Assembly (NCBI GenBank): GCA_905250075.1
Contig: CAJNOP010000036.1
Span: 460,692 to 524,691, forward strand
DNA length: 64,000 bases
DNA from: Rotaria sp. Silwood1
Lineage: Eukaryota; Rotifera; Eurotatoria; Philodinida; Philodinidae
Direction of reading: 5' to 3'
In this document: positions 37,409 to 50,483 of the stretch, piece by piece
Numbering within the stretch: position 1 is the stretch's first letter
Layout: every line of letters starts with the position of its first letter
Position numbers and translations under genes: made by a program
Notes under the pieces: model-generated
What the model saw: only the letters and a program-made list of their open reading frames with translations
What the model was told of the DNA's origin: nothing
The model's database searches: none

Positions 37409-39657
37409 ATGTCAAATAAAGTATTATCGTCATTGAATGAATCATCAATAAGAATTGATATGACACCTCCTATTCGTAGAGTTACTGCTGATGCTTTATC
37501 GTCGATTTCACAAGATAATATTAGTTCAAATGAACAAATTAATATAAATACAAATGTATCTTATCCATTAATTTCAAAAAGAAAAACAACAAGAAATTCT
37601 TATAATCTTATTAAACAATCAATTAACAAAAGTAATTATCAATCAACAGCAGTTTCACGTGAACGTTCGACGAGTTCCAGTAGTACATTAAGTTCTTCAT
37701 CAAAAGCATCAAATAATCATTCGTTAAGATCTTCTGCTGATCCATCTATAAATCAAGATGATGATGACGATGATGATGCAAGTAGTAATGATGATACTAA
37801 TCATCAATGGAGTTTCGATCAACATCCATTAAATATTCAATTAAGACAACTAAGTAATTCAATTGACATGTTTTTTTAAAACGATATTTATTACGAACAA
37901 AAACAGACAAATTATAGTTATGAGTGACTACAAAGAAGATGATACAAACTCTTAAAGTTACAAGTTATTTCTTTATAAATTTCAGTGTAGCTAAAATAAA
38001 GTGAACACGAAGATGAATGTATTTCACATAGAAATGATAAGAATAAAAGACTTGAGTGAAGATCTATCAGTTTTTTAATCGAATAGATATTTCTCAAAGT
38101 AAAAAGATTAATTTAAAAATTTCGATTTATGTAGTGACGTATGAAGAGTAACAGTAAGACTGAGGATAGTTATAATCAAAAACTATTTTTCCAATTTTTA
38201 TAAACTCGTTTCTTCAAGATGCAATCAAATATAAAATTCTCGCAACTTAAAGACAAGCATTTTCAGTATCTTCACATTAAATCAATCAACAGAATGAAAG
38301 TACTTCTACTGTATTGTAACTAAACAATGTTAAACAAATCGTCTTTTCTCGGGCTCGATCATATTTCATACATAAATTGCTTAGAAACTAAGATGAAAAC
38401 ATTTTTTTTTAACGACAATTTAAATGAATATTTTAGTGACTCGTGATTCATTATCATTATCTAATGGTAGTCGAATAGGTCCAATATCAGTGAGTGAATG
38501 TAAAATATGTCTTGAAGAATTATCAATTGAACCATTATCTTGTTGTTCTTCTTTAATATGTTCAAAATGTATTTATCTTCATTTATCATCCAATATACGT
38601 GAAGCTCGTATTCGTATATTATGTCCATCATGTCCACATATATTTACTCGTGAAGAAATTTTATCGTTATTATCTATTTATGATCATAATGGAAATTTAG
38701 CAGAACTATATAAACGTTTTTATGCTGATATAAATGGTCAAGCACATATAAAAACATGTCCTCGTTGTTGCTCAATAAAAGAAATTGATAAACGTTTATT
38801 TGAAGGTGTTCGTTGGAAAAAAAAAATTCCTCGAAGAGTTATTTGTAATGAATGTCAATTTGAATGGTGTTTTTATTGTCATGCACCTTGGCACGAGAAA
38901 ATGACTTGTAAAGAATATCGTGAAGGAGAAAAAATGCTTCGGTTATGGGCATCACAAGTCGATCAAAATCAACATAATGCACAAAAATGTCCTCGTTGTA
39001 AAGTTAGTTTATCAAAATAAGAAAAAGAAAAACATTTGTTTTATTAAAAATAAATTTTAGATATATATATCTCGAAATGGTGGTTGTCCACATATGGTTT
39101 GTTCAAAATGTCAATGTGATTTCTGTTATAATTGTGGTAGAAGACGATTCGGCATGAAATTTTTAGGTTCACATGAAAGTCGATTTTCTCCTTTGGGATG
39201 TAAATATAATTTATATCCAGATAAACCATTACTTCGTCATACAGTTCGTGGATTAGTTGCTGGTGCTGCAACATTAGCATTACCAGTGGCAGCTGTGGGC
39301 GCTGTTGCATTATTAGCTATTGGTACAACAATAGGTGCACCAACTTATGGAACATATCGTTTAGTTAAACATATTCGTACAAAACGACAAGAACGTCGTC
39401 GAAAATATCGTATGGAAACAATATCTAGACAATGGACAACCAGTGATAGCCTTTCAACGTATGTTAATGGTGCTGATGATCAGAATACAGAAACTGATGA
39501 TATACAAATAGCTGTTCAAGCTAGTTTAATTACATATAGAGAAGAAATAGCTAGAAGAGAACAAAGTGAAATTACATCGGATCCAAGTAGACATCGTAAT
39601 CGTTTCAATCAAAATGATGATGATGACGATGATGATGATGATGATAGTTTATATTAA
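37409..39657 (+). CDS. RNF217: RBR-type E3 ubiquitin ligase, RNF217-like
   Basis: RING-between-RING ligase that passes ubiquitin through a catalytic Cys in RING2. Three exons, 37409-37853, 38437-39002 and 39061-39657, join in frame (535 aa). Residues 1-148 are a Ser/Thr-rich leader with an Asp run. RING1 begins at C170 (CKICLEEL, then CCSSLICSKC and CPSC). The IBR has CPRC, CNEC, FEWCFYCHAPWH. RING2 is CPRCKIYISRNGGCPHMVC, with C346 in GGCPHM as the expected catalytic Cys. LGCKYNLYPDKPLLRHTVRG leads into a hydrophobic Ala/Gly/Leu-rich segment (about 402-430) that should be a membrane anchor, as in RNF217. A basic RTKRQERRRKYR stretch follows, then an acidic tail with a ten-Asp run. The exon 1/2 junction creates ATG, so a shorter isoform starting in exon 2 is conceivable. 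Confidence 0.9.
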
Positions 39658-42600
39658 TGATTCTTCTCATTGTATCAGTGGTTTTGTCTTGATTCAAAGG
39701 AGAATATATATGGTTCTCCTTGTCCAAATTCCTTCACAATTGTTTCATATTGTTTTTCTCGAAAAACGTTAATATCCGTTCCTTTTAGCTTCAATGTGAT
39801 TTCTTTTGTCTTCTTTTGATGTACTTCTTCTATGTGTGACCAATCCTATTTTTTTCTCTCGAGCTTTATATGTAAATAATCAAATTAAATCATTTGTGAA
39901 TATTTTTTGGTTCAATTATGGTTGAAAGAAAATACTAAACATTCTTTATTTAATATATATTATTCTTATTGTCTTTTGATTAATAAAGATAAATGACAAA
40001 GTAAATATTATTTTCCAATAAATACTATGATGATAAATGACACTTGATATAAGAAAGTCGAGTATTAGCAATTTATGCTAACACCCCAAACATCCAATTT
40101 TACATAACCTATCAAAATCAGTCTCACGAACATGCATAACCTACCTTCTGTCTCGAACACATATGATCTTTGAATGATTTTCCTTGACAGAAAGTTTTCT
40201 GGAAGCATATAAGCTTGCCTTGAAAATTATTCAGAGATAGCACTTCAGAATTTATCTACGAGTGTTTATTTGGTTAGGTTAGATTTAATAGATATTGTTG
40301 TAAGTTTATTTTTTAATGAATCATTTAAAGTGAATATTAGTGGAAGTGATCTTGATAGACGGTGAAAAAATTGAGTTTTTGGAGTGTGATCATAAATTAT
40401 TAATATCCACAGAAATTCATGTCTATTACAGAAGATTGCATTGACAAATATTATGATCAATCGTAGATAAGATAATATATCTCAAGAGTGAAAAGCTTAT
40501 GCAGTATGATTAAATATGAAAGATACTTTCATTTGTTCATCAAAAAAAATCTATTTAGGATCATTGATTTTGTTGTAATACGTTCGACTTGTTTCAACGA
40601 TTTTTGAAACATTGTTCTTTGAATTATTATTTAAAGATTGTCGGACATTTTCTGGTGAACTCTAGAATTGAAAAGAACCAAATTTTTGTCAATTTTGTTT
40701 TAGTTGTTTATTGAACAATATGATTGTTGGACCATCATCAATAATATCAGTAATTATTTTCCATTACATCTCTAACTGATGACTGTTTTTTTCTTCTTTT
40801 ACTATATACATAACGTAGCAGTACAATCACCACTTGAACCAATTTTTATAAATACCACTATGCTAAGTGTTGAGAAAATTTTAATAGAACGCATATTAAA
40901 CGATTTTGAAACGTTAACCAACTAATCTCAGTAGGAGAGAAAAATCAAAAGATACCAATTGTGTGTCTTGGAAAAAGGAGATCTGTTCTTGTAGATATTG
41001 TTTTAATCATTGAAAGAATTCTCACTTGATGACTGCGAAACTATTTGGTTTTCTAGAATCAAACGATGTCGGCGGCATCTTAGTTAGCGAAACATCGTTG
41101 GCAACTGTGATATGCTACATTGTGACATGAAAACGTACGGTAGCTACTATTGAACAAAATGAGCTCGTTCAAAAATCACAAATAGTCGCCTGTGCATCAA
41201 CGAATACACACATAATTGTACTGTCAAAGCATTGAAACTATTGAATGTTGGCAGTAAAGTAATGCGCCATTTTGAATTATTGGAAATGCAGTTATATTCA
41301 ATTTATGTTGCAAGAAAAAGTATATTTCTTTATTAGTTGAGTTTTTAGGTGCCTTCAAACGGGAGCTTGCGATAATCTAGCTTAACTATAATAGATTCTT
41401 TGATCTGAAAACATTTAGTTTCACATTGGTGAAAATTAATAAAGTTTGATTATACTTGATTCTTAGCATCATTAGCTTGTTTTCATGCATTGAACTAGCC
41501 TATTCATTCACCTTTGACTTTCATAAATACCATCGTATTTCACATGACACTAGTTGTATGTTCATTCATTGTGCCAGTCTGATTCAGACTACTTTCGTTA
41601 TGCACAACGTCACCATATATCCAATCTGATGAGCAATCTTGGTCAATAATTTATGGTTCAATGGTTTAGGTCCTGAAGTTTTACGTTCATTGCGTGTATT
41701 AAAAATGTGATTTATCTTTATGGAATATGGCATTATGAAATTCCGTAAGAAAATCATTCAAGAATGTTGAATGAGCTCAATATTTAGTTTCCTGATTGGA
41801 AAAGTCTCATGATCTTATTAATATAGTACATTCTGTGACGTTTAAAGTTGTCTATTGCCGGTTTCGACGATTCGATATTTTCTGAGAATTTTTACTGAAA
41901 TTTATTAAAGTTTTGGTGTAACTCATTGAAGGTATAGCAAATGCAGGAGGCATTAAAGATATAAAAGCAATACGAGATAGTACATCGCCTTGTATGTGTT
42001 CCCGTTTCACTCTCAGCTAGTATGACGACGTGTGGTCTGCATCGTGTGAAATCTTCAAACCACTTCCTTACACTCAACATATATATGTAACGGATACCTC
42101 CTATATGTGGTCACTGAACATATATAACTAGCAGTGAACTCGTCGACATGTTTAATAATGAATTTTTTGCTGATATGAAACTATTAGGAATTGTAGTCTG
42201 AACAACATTCTACTTTCAGAACAAGTTATGCATTCGAGTATCTGTTGCTAGCCACTTAGCGATATTTGAAGATTATCACCTTTCTTTTTATAGCCTTTTC
42301 TTTATGTATCGTACTCAGATTGAAGCATATTCTAAGTAGAAAATTTGAATAGTCTATTATTTAGTTTTCTTTCGAACAGCAATCAGATCAGGTCCGCAAT
42401 GTATAATTTGAACTGTATGATGGCCTTCTAATTTTTCTTCATTCTTGTTGAACACGTAGACACACAACTTTGAAGGTATATATGTTTGTTGTCTAGTGTT
42501 CTAATAATTATGATAAAACAATTAATTACATCTCCGATTATTACCATATACAAGAATATTATTTTTATTGATGATAATGGTCGCAATGGTAATTCACAAT

Positions 42601-42690
42601 CACCAATTGTATGACATAGCAAAGTTTAAAGAGTCAAGAAAAGAGGTAGTCGCAATTTCTCTGAGAGGTGACAAAATTTTGTTTTTACAG
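39658..42690. other. 3-kb gene-poor region
   Basis: Short open frames on both strands (for example minus 41892-42080) have no recognisable domains or splice partners. Composition is slightly less AT-rich around 41.0-42.1 kb than in the flanks, which might reflect an old decayed element; I cannot identify one. Confidence 0.35.
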
Positions 42691-43182
42691 AATGCAACAA
42701 AGTATTCATTTCGCTGAAAAACCACAACAATTTTCCTGGGTAGAAATGGGAGTATTGCACCCTAAACACATCTTATGGTCGTGCCACCATTGTGTACAAT
42801 CCAGCAAGCAAGTCTTAATGGGCGATGTTGTTTTCAAGATTGACAAAGTGAATAAAATTACAAAAAATTCCAACCACATAACTTTATTTCATTATAAATC
42901 CAATGGTATAGCTGAACCAGTTACACATAAAGATCTACTACTTAACTTTGGTAATATAGATCTCAGCTTCAAATCATTCGTCGAAAAGTACATAAAATGA
43001 TAAAATACATTCCGTTTTAGATAAGCTTACAAATGGAAACGGAAATTTAACAAAAAGTGATGTAAAATTAATTCTTGTCGATAACCGTTATCAATCCTTA
43101 GAAGAATAAGTCAAAGATGAAGCTGTCGCATTGAAAAGAATAACATTTTGTATTTTCAATGATATCATAAAAATATAATGAG
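42691..43182 (+). pseudogene. decayed gene fragment, family unknown
   Basis: An open frame from about 42690 to 43000 encodes MQQSIHFAEKPQQFSWVEMG and continues with a Cys/His-bearing HILWSCHHCVQSSKQ and a basic helix, ending FKSFVEKYIK-stop. It is preceded by a good acceptor (TTTTTACAG). A second coding-like piece, KLTNGNGNLTKSDVKLILVD, starts after an acceptor-like GTTTTAG at 43014-43020 and is broken by an in-frame TAA near 43109, with further coding-like codons beyond. No simple splice joins the pieces in frame. The composition is protein-like, but no family is recognised. Confidence 0.4.
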
Positions 43183-46100
43183 AAAGAAAGATCAAATATA
43201 TGACTGAAATCAGTGCTCACATATGTGTGAAAAAATAATGATTGATTAATATTGATCTTTAACTTGACACGCTCAATGATAATAATGAATTAACTGCATC
43301 GAAACGCATTTAAACAAAGAGTCTTTATTAAGATCAATAAGACAAGATTTGTATTGTATATGTAAATATATTTATTGATATTGTCAATTTAGGAGATCAA
43401 CTCGAAAAGACTAATATTCAAGACCTTGGTATGGTGTTTATGTTTAAACTTTGGAATATCACGGTGTCTTCAGGTTGAAGAAAATCAGAAGTTAATATCT
43501 TTTTTGTTTAGTTGTATCGATAAACGGCTGCAAACTGGAATGTTCATCTATACGTCTATATCAATCCACGTTTCATATACGATAAAATGTAAATGTATAC
43601 AGCTGACTCAACGATAGAATGCAAGAATTATCGGAATCCAAAAGGTTAATTATATTTTGTTATGAAAGTTATTGTGTTATACTAATGTTGTTCATTTTTT
43701 TGTTAAAATAAACGAATATTTGTCATTTGCTCAAATAAAATTGAATCAAAGATCAAACATTTGTAAATAAATAATACATTGAAAAACAATCATCTTCATG
43801 CTTTGTTCTATTAGGTTTGTTTCTCGTACTTCTATGAAATATGATCTAATGTCTTATCATTAAATCAAAGAAAGAAACAAAACAGTTGATATTTTTTAAA
43901 TAACAAAGGAATTATCAAAATAAATGAGATAGTTATTGGTTCTTTTTTTATAACTCATTTGATTGTTCTTTTCATAGCACATTATAATTAGAATATATAA
44001 TCTTGAAACAATAATCGATCTAATAAATATTCAAATCAATAATCCTTTTTCTTTCTCTATTTTGAAGAAAACGTGATATGAAAAAAATTGTGAATAAACT
44101 ATGGTCTTTATCAGTATATGTATATGTTTCTCTATAGCATGAAACATTTATTATTTCCAGAGACAAAGGATGAAGTGTTCATTTTCATTATTCTTCTTAC
44201 AATTTATAATGCATAGAGAGATTCCTTTTCTAATTCAATACAATCATCGGCAGTAGATCAAAGTAAACAAGTTAGTCTTGATATTAATCTTAAAAAGAAC
44301 ATATGTCTTTTTAATTGAAGAGAAAGAGAACGAAATTAGTTAACTTTTTGATTAAAATATTGTTTTTTCTTAAACTTCTGGTGTCAAATCATGGCAATAT
44401 TTTCATTATTCTATTGGTTGTTCATTAAAACTATTTATTATTATTAAATAACATTAAAAAAATTTGTTATCTCTGAGCTATTTACAAATCTCTTTATCTA
44501 TGAGAACTGAAGTTTTCTTTCTTTCATCATCACCAATAAATGTGTACGAACTTGAAATATTCATTTCATTATATTCTCAGTGTGCATAATGATGAATATC
44601 TTTCTGCATGGCGTCATTATACTGAAGAGAACCCAATGGATGAGATATTTTCAAAATAGTTTTTTTTAGTAGAAAATAAATAGAAGCTAATACACATAAT
44701 GTAAATCTTCATTTTCAAACATGTCTAGTGAATGTGCTGAGTACAAGTATCAGAAAAAGTGATCGACTACTAGTATTTAATAGAAAATTTTACATAGTGA
44801 AGTACTTTAAATCGAATTAAGATATGTATTTGGTATTTATATGAGTACCTAGCTACACTAGGGTCTAGTAGATAAGTATTTGAAGGTACTGTTCAGATAC
44901 CCATGCGAGTACTACTCCACAGTACTCTCAGGTACCGAATTGAAGACATTTCAGTGATTCGAAATTGAGCTTTACCCAGGTCGACGGATACAGTTATTCG
45001 TATTTTAGCGGTAAATTTGCCTCGTATGGTACGTAAACTGGACTATAATTTCTGTTTAAAATCGATATTCGAAAGCATGGCATTGCTGCAATCGTAGAGT
45101 CTCACAACAGAAACTGATTAAAACTGTTCGATCTGCTCAGAAAAAAGACATGGACACGAACTCTTTTTGTAATAGTCGTAGGTTCATTAAGGTCTACAAT
45201 ATATACTCAGCATCAGCTCCAAAGCGGATGGACAGCTAGATGTATTCTTTTGTCAATCATTATTTTCACTTTTTCGACGAAATCTCAATAGTTCCTTAAA
45301 ATTTAATAAAATTAAAATCAAGTGTTTCTGTGTTAAGTTAAAAGAATAAATGTTTTTTAAAAGATGTGAATATATTTTTCAAACAATAATTTATAATTAA
45401 TATATTGATCGATACACCAACACTGATATCTGTTTATTTTTTCATTTGAATACTCATCTCAATATTGTTGCATACACTACATCTTTCATAAATTGAATTA
45501 TGTTAATAAAGTTCATCATGTTGTTTTATTCTTAGAGTTTTATTTTCTTCGATGAGTTGAATATTAATTTAATTGTTTACGATCATTTTCGTTTATTCCA
45601 CTGCAAATCAAATTAAATATAGTAAATGCTTGTATGTTTATTATTAATGATTTCCATTTAATGGTTTTCGCATATTTTTTGCACTTTCAGAAGATAGTTT
45701 CATACAATCTCAATCGTATAGGTAAAAGTGTATTCGATTTTCGAAAGTGGTAACTTGATCTAATGATAATTAATTCCATATGGACATAGTTTTGTAGTCA
45801 TAGTAAAAATAATCATTATTCATTAATATTCTGAATTGACACATATCACTCTTGTTTCTTAGAAAAAAAATCAGAGAACTTCATTTTTACGATTACAATG
45901 TCTATGAAAGACTTTGGATTCCATCAATTGTTCAAATAGTTTTTCAAAGAAGCTTGCTTTTTCTATTATAAGTGTCAGATGAATTGAACTTAGAACTTAA
46001 TAAACAAATAATCCGAAAATTTTTATTTTAACCAATTCAAAGAAATTCGAAACAATTTCAAGATTTACCAATTATTAACATGTTACTTAAGTATCTTTGT

Positions 46101-48628
46101 CAACAAGAATAAGAAGACGAGTTTTACAGTTCAAATAATAAAAATAAAGACTTCAGTCGTTAAAATGTAAACTTTAAAAAGACTAAATAAGAAAATAATG
46201 ACAAAAGATAACTTCATTTCAAATGTCAATAAACTATCAGCATGAAACCAATTTTCATAAATATCTATATTTTATTTCAAACATAAGTAATTAGCTGATT
46301 TCTATATGATCTCAATAATGAAATACTATATCTATCTATTTATCATGTTTGTAGATAACTCTGCATTGATTTCTTGGTTCCTTCTTTGATATAACGATTA
46401 TTGCTTAATGATTAACTATTTGTGAAAATAATTTATGGAAGAAAAAACTAAATTTAATTCCTTATTATGGAAAGATAATATTTCTACATGAGATCACTGT
46501 TTACACAGCACAAAAAATTAAGCTTTTTCTTTGCAAAATAAAGATGAATCCGTTTTAACTGAAATGATATTGAGAAACGTTTTATTTAGAAAATAGTGAT
46601 TATACAATAAACTTTCATGGTTACTGTGAACGCAAACCAAAAAGCATAATTAATTGATATTGAATCAATTATAACAACAAAAGTTATCATAAGATTTCGT
46701 TTCCATATAAGAAATCTCAACTGTAAACAAGTAGATCGACTGTAAAAGCGTATATTTTGCATCACAATTTGCTAAAATTAAGATTGATAGCTAACAAAAC
46801 TACTATCCGTATTGTCAATGCGATAATATAAAGATGATTAAGCATCTATCGACAGTTCAATACGACGAGATAATTCAATTGAAACATATTATTATCCGAC
46901 ATATTCCCATGTAAAATAAGTCATAGTTAATTATCAAATAGTGAGAATGATACTCATCTTTACCTATAGAAATAAGATTTAATTAGAAAGTTGATCTTGA
47001 AAAATGACATACTTTGCCATTCATAATAAGAAAACCAAAAATATAGAAGATTATCATGTATATAATTAAATATGATCCATTGAAGGAAAGAATTGGTTCA
47101 TTTTACTTTATTTCAAATCAGATGAACTCGAAATTTAATTATGAAATAGAAGCTGATAGTTATTATTAAGCTAATTATATCATGCATTAGGCCACTATTG
47201 TTTATAAGAACAGAATATTTATAAGAAAATGATTATGTATTAGAATCAGTCTATTATGTGTTCGACGCAATACTTCATAAAAAGCTATTATAACGTTCAA
47301 CTTAGATGTAACGAGTATTGTAACCAATAGTAAATTCAGGTATGTTGTAGAGAAACTTTTTGTTATACTTTTTCATAGATCTCTGAATGGAGTAAACAAT
47401 CATTTATCACACTCGGTTATTTCATACTTGATAGAACACTGGAGTTTAATCTTATATATTTGAAAAGCAAAGATTTAAAGTAATTTTTTCAATATTCTAG
47501 AGTTTGACAAAAGTTTAATGTATGAATTAAATTAATAATTTTCAAAATGTATATTATACTCAAATATTTGTTACGTTTAATATCACAATGTCAAATTTTC
47601 GATCTTGGAAGTATGCATTATTATATAGTCCTGATCAAGAGAAAAACCAATTGAGTTTTTTTGTGATTTTTTATTCAATAGTGATGTACTATCATAATTT
47701 AGTATCCAATATGGTTCGACTTTAATTTCTGAAATAACTCTAAATTAAAGTTTTTTGTATTGACATATGCTTCAGAAAAATGTAGTTTTTTGTAAATAGC
47801 TCGTTTCAAAATTGTTGTGAATTTAGATATTTTTAATAGATTTAATAAAGGAGATTATTATGTAGCATGCATGTATGATATAAAATCATGATAATCCTTA
47901 GACCTTAGTGACAAGGTGGAGAAGAGTCTCTTTCTTAACTAGTTAGTTTGATTTCTTATATTTCAATGAATTAAAAGTAAAACATTTGAAGCAATATAAA
48001 TTCATTTGTTGACAATCGGTCTTGTACTAAATATAGAATTATGTCAAACGATTTTCTAAAATCTATCATTGAACAATGCAATCAAGGAAGATTATTAGAG
48101 ACTACTAACAATTACCATCATAGTTTTATCTTATTATTAATTCTATCTAATTTATTCAACACAAATAAAGAATATGGACTATTAGATTTCTTTTTTTTTG
48201 TCTTTGTGTTTATCTGACCTATTAAATATCGAAAGAATAGTCGAACAATAAAATATGTGTATTACGATTGATGTATTTTCTATTAAGACATATAAAGCTT
48301 TTTACAAAACTTCATATTCTTAGTAATATTCTCTTGTCGATCTTCAAAAATCAATATTAATTTTATTAAACTAATATGAAAGGCTCATGTCAAATCCAAC
48401 TTTGAACAAATTCAAAGCTTTTATAATAATTTAAATTTTCATAAAAAATTGATTGTATAAACTTGTAAATGAGGCAAAAATTGAATACAAATATAGTTTT
48501 CTACACAATAGAAACTATTGAAATATTTTTCTTTCCAAAAGAAAAAAAAATCTATAATCATTATTACAATACAACAAAATAATAATCTTATAATAAAAAT
48601 AAATTGGACAAAAATAAAATAAGAATTC
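43183..48628. other. 5.4-kb intergenic region
   Basis: AT-rich, no gene recognised. Around 44840-44940 there is a local cluster of GTAC/AGTACT/GGTACC words of higher complexity than the flanks. The rest is ordinary non-coding sequence as far as I can read it. Confidence 0.4.
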
Positions 48629-50483
48629 TCAATCATAAAACTGATCTTCCAAGAAAAATAATTGTTCTGTTTTGTCAACAAGTGTTTTTATCATTTGATC
48701 ATGTTTTGATATTTCAGCTGCATTTGCCGTGAGAACACTTTGATGAAGAAAATTTTTCATAAGACATGCAAAACGTAAGGCTGCTTCATAATAACCATAT
48801 CGATAAATCATATATTTGAACATCAATACAACATATTTATTTTGAATTTCAAATAAATATATTGTATTTATTGAAAGATAATTTGTTTCACATAAATTAT
48901 TGTAGAAAGAATAATCAGATATTCTAAATTAAAAAAAAAACTAATAAATTATTCATGAAAAATAATATTTCAAATAAATGGTTAAATATAATCTAATCGA
49001 CTCAAGATTTTCAACATTTTTGAATTTAATAATTAGAAATCATTTTATGCAAATTTTTAGTTTTATTGTTAATTAAAGAAGAAAAAAGTGTTTCAAAAAT
49101 TCAATCTAGAATTCAATGTTACTTATTCGTTCTAATCACTTTTTTTGACTTTATTTATTTGTTTTTATGTTTTCTTCTCAAACAAGAAGACATGTGACAA
49201 AAAAAAGAATTTTTGTGAATGATTGAAATATTTTTAGTCTTATGAGTAGTTTTCAAATCTGAAAAAGTATATACTGTTCAGATGTTTTATACAATAGTCC
49301 ACTACGAACAAAATAGATGATTAAATTATTCAATTGATGTATTATATGCATTAATTCAATGTTATGTTTAAACAATAATTTTTTAAGAAATTTTTTCTGT
49401 TTTTAAATGAAGTGGTCAGAAGAGAAGTATCGATATAATGACAAGAATTTTGTTTTAGATAGGACAAAAATCAAAGTTTATAACGAAAAAAATCTTAATT
49501 ATAGATACTTGTTGCAATGCTTCTTGTAAACTGGAATAACAACATCAGAGCATGTAGAAAAGGCCAATACAGCAAGTAACAATTTGAGTAATGTTCCATC
49601 AAAATCCATATTTTGAGTAATTTGAACAGTTCCATTAAATAGCCAAGATCCATAAGTTGATAAAAGACAATTTGAATAAGCAACATCTTTTATCATATTG
49701 GTTTCACGCATCATAAATTCACAGTTGAAACCACCTAAATTGAGAATATTTCTTGTCATTAATGCAGTTTGATCATGATTTGTCATTGATGAAAACTCCG
49801 GAATTATTTTAACAAACGATTCACTAGCACTATACATTGAACCAATCATATCCATAACACTAGCATTTGCTAGTTTTAAACGAATTTTAGGAGGATAAAC
49901 TGATTGACTAGATATAATATAAGTAATATTTGGTATTGGACTTTTATAATTATAAGCATAATTAATATTTGATAATAAAGACCATTGATCAAAAGTTAAT
50001 AATGAACGATCATGGTTCAGTAAATCAAGTGGATGAATAATTAGTATTGAAGACAATTTTTTTTCATCTAGTTTTATTTTTTCAGCTAATAATTTTTTTT
50101 TCATTTTCATTCCACCTTGAGCTCCATGGGAAGCACGCAATAATTCTTTTTTCATTCCAACAGATAAACATTTGTTTAATCTACAATATCGACATGTATG
50201 TCGATTTTTTATTGTTATAAGACAGTTTTCACCAAATATACATTTATTTTTATTCTATTTAAAAAAAGAATAAATTTTATTATTTTAATTTATTAAATAT
50301 TTAACTAACTATGTCAAGATTAGCATTTCGACGAAAGAATATTTTACATGAAGCACAAGATTGAACACCATAAGAAAATTTAGCATTTTCTTCTCCACAC
50401 ACTTGACATATTTCAGATAAATTTATTTTTCCAGTTGTATCAAAATTAATTTCATATGGTTGAATAGCTCTTTTATATTCCAT
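48629..50483 (-). CDS. nuclear hormone receptor, divergent
   Basis: A DNA-binding transcription factor, probably ligand-responsive. Three exons in frame, 50310-50483, 49509-50254 and 48629-48923, give 404 aa. The DNA-binding domain has zinc finger 1 C26-x2-C29-x13-C43-x2-C46, with the P-box region CASCKIFFRRN instead of the usual CEGCKGFFRR. Zinc finger 2 is C63-x5-C69-x9-C79-x2-C82, then RLNKCLSVGMKKELLR. A Lys-rich hinge follows. The C-terminal about 280 residues are mostly helical with conserved-looking LTFDQWSLLSNINYAYN and a final ETNYLSINTIYLFEIQNKYV segment, consistent with a weak ligand-binding domain. No classical AF-2 motif is obvious at the end (LEDQFYD). The subfamily cannot be assigned by eye. 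The ATG at 50483 follows an acceptor-like TTTTAG, so a 5' UTR exon is likely. Confidence 0.88.

Noticed and set aside
39044-39310. Minus-strand frame of 88 codons
   Set aside because: Antisense to the RING2 exon of the RBR ligase gene.
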